This document shows positions 5,527 to 7,284 of a stretch of DNA of 7,284 nucleotides, piece by piece (the first letter of the stretch is position 1; each line of letters starts with the position of its first letter). The position numbers and the translations under genes were made by a program. Location: positions 1 to 7,284 of the forward strand of contig JAUIFT010000115.1 in the NCBI GenBank assembly GCA_030430345.1, written 5' to 3'. Under the pieces are notes generated by a model, which saw only the letters and a list, made by a program, of their open reading frames with translations, was not told where the DNA came from and did not search any database. The stretch is from Calditrichia bacterium (GTDB taxonomy: Bacteria; Calditrichota; Calditrichia; RBG-13-44-9; J042).

Positions 5527-6465
5527 ATGAAGAAGATATTGATTACCGGTGCTTGTGGACAGATTGGTACGGAGCTAACAATGAAATTAGCCGAGATGTA
5601 TGGTGATGAAAACATTATTACTACAGATATCCAAAAACCGCCGGCGGTTATCCGGCGCCATAGTAAATTTGAATATTTGAATGTTATGGATGCCGATCAA
5701 CTGGCAAAAACGGTCGTTGATCATGATATTGATACGATCTTTCATATGGCCGCTATCCTTTCCGCAACCGGCGAGAAAAATCCAAAATTTGCCTATGATA
5801 TTAACATGCAGGGTTTAATGAACGTGCTGGAAGTTGCCTGCCGTAAGCGGGTAGAAAGATTAGTGACACCCAGTTCGATCGCAGTTTTCGGTCCGGACGC
5901 GCCCAAACAGGAGACACCGAATGAAATTCCTTTAAATCCCACTACCATGTACGGCGTAACCAAGGTAGCCGGCGAAAAATTACTTCAGTACTATTACCTG
6001 AAATATGGTCTGGATACACGTTCCCTGCGCTACCCGGGAATTATCAGCAGCGAAACCGCACCAGGTGGCGGGACAACCGATTATGCGGTGGATTTCTATA
6101 TCCATGCCGCCCGGGGAGAGAACTATACCTGTTTTGTGGAAAAGGATACTGTCCTGCCATTTATGTATATGGCCGATGCGATCAAGGCGCTGATAGATTT
6201 AGCGAATGCAGACAACAAGCGGTTACGCCGGCGGGTTTATAACGTCAGTGCAATGGCGCTCTCCGCAGAAGAAGTTGTTACTTCCATTCAGCAGTATAAA
6301 CCGGATTTTCATTGCGATTATGAAGCTGATTCCCGTCAGAAGATCGCCGATTCCTGGCCGGACAGCATCAGCGATAAGGAAGCCCGGGATGAATGGGATT
6401 GGTCGCCGGATTATGATTTGGACAAGATGACCCGGGAAATGCTCGAGAGGCTGGCAGCAAAATAA
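5527..6465 (+). CDS. tdh: L-threonine 3-dehydrogenase, short-chain (UDP-galactose-epimerase-like) type
   Basis: It oxidises L-threonine with NAD+ to 2-amino-3-ketobutyrate in the cytosol, the first step of the threonine-to-glycine route. The 312-residue protein is an extended short-chain dehydrogenase: the NAD loop ITGACGQIGTE (6-16, GxxGxxG at G8, G11, G14), Asp34 at the end of the second strand for NAD preference, and FHMAA (72-76). The active site is S116/S117 with Y142 and K146 (YGVTK). Features typical of this dehydrogenase and not of sugar epimerases are RYPGIISSETAPGGGTTDYA (168-187), the YTCF and LPFMYMADAI segments (200-219), and the C-terminal RQKIADSWPDSISDKEARDE (270-289). The start at 5527 begins directly with the NAD fold and has GGGA 8 bases upstream. 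The in-frame ATG at 5440 would add 29 unrelated residues. The usual partner, 2-amino-3-ketobutyrate CoA ligase (kbl), is not in the window. A thioredoxin gene follows after 2 bases. Confidence 0.92.
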   Translation: MKKILITGACGQIGTELTMKLAEMYGDENIITTDIQKPPAVIRRHSKFEYLNVMDADQLAKTVVDHDIDTIFHMAAILSATGEKNPKFAYDINMQGLMNVLEVACRKRVERLVTPSSIAVFGPDAPKQETPNEIPLNPTTMYGVTKVAGEKLLQYYYLKYGLDTRSLRYPGIISSETAPGGGTTDYAVDFYIHAARGENYTCFVEKDTVLPFMYMADAIKALIDLANADNKRLRRRVYNVSAMALSAEEVVTSIQQYKPDFHCDYEADSRQKIADSWPDSISDKEARDEWDWSPDYDLDKMTREMLERLAAK

Positions 6466-6467
6466 TC

Positions 6468-7284
6468 ATGAGCGAAATAAGCAAAAAAATGAGCAGCAGC
6501 ATAAATTGGCTGAATATATTCGGTTGGGCAGCGGCATTTCTTTTTATTGCAAGTGTTGGCGGAAATTATGATCCGGGATTAAATCTGATCAGTGGTATTC
6601 TGGCGTTAGGAGGAGCGGTTGCCGGATTTTTTTCCAAACGGCAGTTCTCTAATGATAGAATAACAACGGCAGCAAGTGTATCTCTACCATTATTGTTGTT
6701 GCCGGCTCTGCAGCCAAATTTGTTCTCCCCGGAAATCTCAATCATGTTATCTCTCCTGGTAATGTCCGGTTTTCTATTTGCCGGCCTTTTGCGAAAATAT
6801 TGGAGAAGCGAACAAAGGTATTCGTATCTCCTGCTAATTGTTTCCTGGGGAATGTTGGTGGCGATTGTGTCGTTCACCGGTGTTGCCCGTTTGCTGGAGC
6901 CAATGATGATCGTTCCACCGGCAGAAAAGCGCTTAGAAACAGACTCTAATGCCTTTGGAGAACTTGAAATTAAGACGCTGAGGGGAGAGGTGTGGAACTC
7001 ACAGACGGTCTCCGGAAAAGTGGTGGTGCTGGATTTTTGGGCAACCTGGTGCGCCCCCTGTTTAACGCAATTGCCGGCATTGCAAGAAGTGCATGAACGC
7101 TATGAGAATAATCCGGATGTTGTGGTATTAGGGGTCATTTTAGAGGAAGAACGAATGATGCCCCGCATCGTCGCATTCAATGAAAGCAAAGGGTATACTT
7201 TCCCCATGGCCATCGATACTTTTCACCGGATGGCTACCCGTTTTGGCGCGGATAAAATTCCCCACACCGTTGTCATCGATCAAA
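6468..7284 (+). CDS. Membrane-anchored TlpA/ResA-type thioredoxin, 3'-truncated by the window edge
   Basis: An open frame runs from ATG 6468 to the window end (272 residues, no stop). The N-terminal 140 residues hold about five hydrophobic segments (roughly 14-30, 39-55, 68-81, 90-108 and 119-139). An odd number places the C-terminal part outside the cytoplasm if the N-terminus is inside. Residues 160-272 are a thioredoxin-like domain of the TlpA/redoxin class: VVVLDFWATWCAPC (185-198) with active-site Cys195 and Cys198, and the cis-proline region KIPHTVVID (263-271, Pro265). A role as a thiol-disulfide reductant in the periplasm, for example for cytochrome c maturation or oxidised envelope proteins, is inferred from the family. 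The ATG is 2 bases after the tdh stop, indicating co-transcription and probable translational coupling. No good ribosome binding site is seen, and the in-frame ATG at 6489 is an alternative start. A polytopic anchor is unusual, since TlpA/ResA proteins normally have one membrane helix. Confidence 0.85.
   Translation, partial: MSEISKKMSSSINWLNIFGWAAAFLFIASVGGNYDPGLNLISGILALGGAVAGFFSKRQFSNDRITTAASVSLPLLLLPALQPNLFSPEISIMLSLLVMSGFLFAGLLRKYWRSEQRYSYLLLIVSWGMLVAIVSFTGVARLLEPMMIVPPAEKRLETDSNAFGELEIKTLRGEVWNSQTVSGKVVVLDFWATWCAPCLTQLPALQEVHERYENNPDVVVLGVILEEERMMPRIVAFNESKGYTFPMAIDTFHRMATRFGADKIPHTVVIDQ

Noticed and set aside
1..7284. CRISPR array, tRNA, rRNA, phage or toxin-antitoxin genes
   Set aside because: No regularly spaced repeats, no cloverleaf or rRNA signatures, and no such protein families were seen on either strand.

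Overview
This window looks like a piece of a chromosome from a Gram-negative, environmental bacterium with moderate GC in its genes and AT-rich intergenic DNA. Pointers are a Tat-exported Ntn hydrolase, a short-chain (UDP-galactose-epimerase-like) L-threonine dehydrogenase, a membrane-anchored TlpA-type thioredoxin, a large Tyr/Trp-rich secreted repeat protein, and degenerate AT-rich repeat-like intergenic DNA. I lean towards the FCB side of the tree (Calditrichota, KSB1 or Ignavibacteria-like lineages). The clean TTGACA-17-TATACT promoter argues against a typical Bacteroidota species. The placement is an inference with low confidence.

Layout. Positions 1-65 hold the last codons of an upstream gene, followed 16 bases later by a gene for a secreted, helical-repeat, 670-residue protein of unknown role (82-2094, +). 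A possible terminator and an AT-rich, gene-free stretch with degraded repeat-like sequence (2095-2372) separate it from a convergent minus-strand operon. That operon is read from a near-consensus sigma-70 promoter (4525-4497) and contains a ROK-family sugar kinase (4391-3459) and a Tat-exported glycosylasparaginase-like Ntn hydrolase (3410-2373). Upstream of it, also on the minus strand, is a small secreted protein of four exact 14-residue Trp repeats (YXWGXW type, 4988-4674). This gene has its own intrinsic terminator (4627-4602) and a strong sigma-54-type promoter match (5058-5043). On the plus strand, a threonine 3-dehydrogenase gene (5527-6465) is followed after 2 bases by a polytopic membrane protein with a C-terminal thioredoxin domain, which runs off the window (6468-7284).

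The most striking non-coding feature is a 153-bp MITE-like element (5233-5385). It has 17-bp terminal inverted repeats (15/17 identical, 12 consecutive) and a perfect 8-bp target duplication, ACTTGCGT, directly abutting both ends. It sits between the sigma-54-type control region and the threonine dehydrogenase gene and encodes no protein.

How the genes may work together. The kinase and hydrolase could form a small amino-sugar salvage unit: the exported hydrolase would release GlcNAc from GlcNAc-asparagine, and the cytosolic kinase would phosphorylate it. However, the hydrolase seems to lack the Thr-Trp substrate-binding element of classical glycosylasparaginases, so its true substrate may differ. 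The threonine dehydrogenase/thioredoxin pair looks co-transcribed without an obvious metabolic link. No phage, CRISPR, tRNA or rRNA features were seen.
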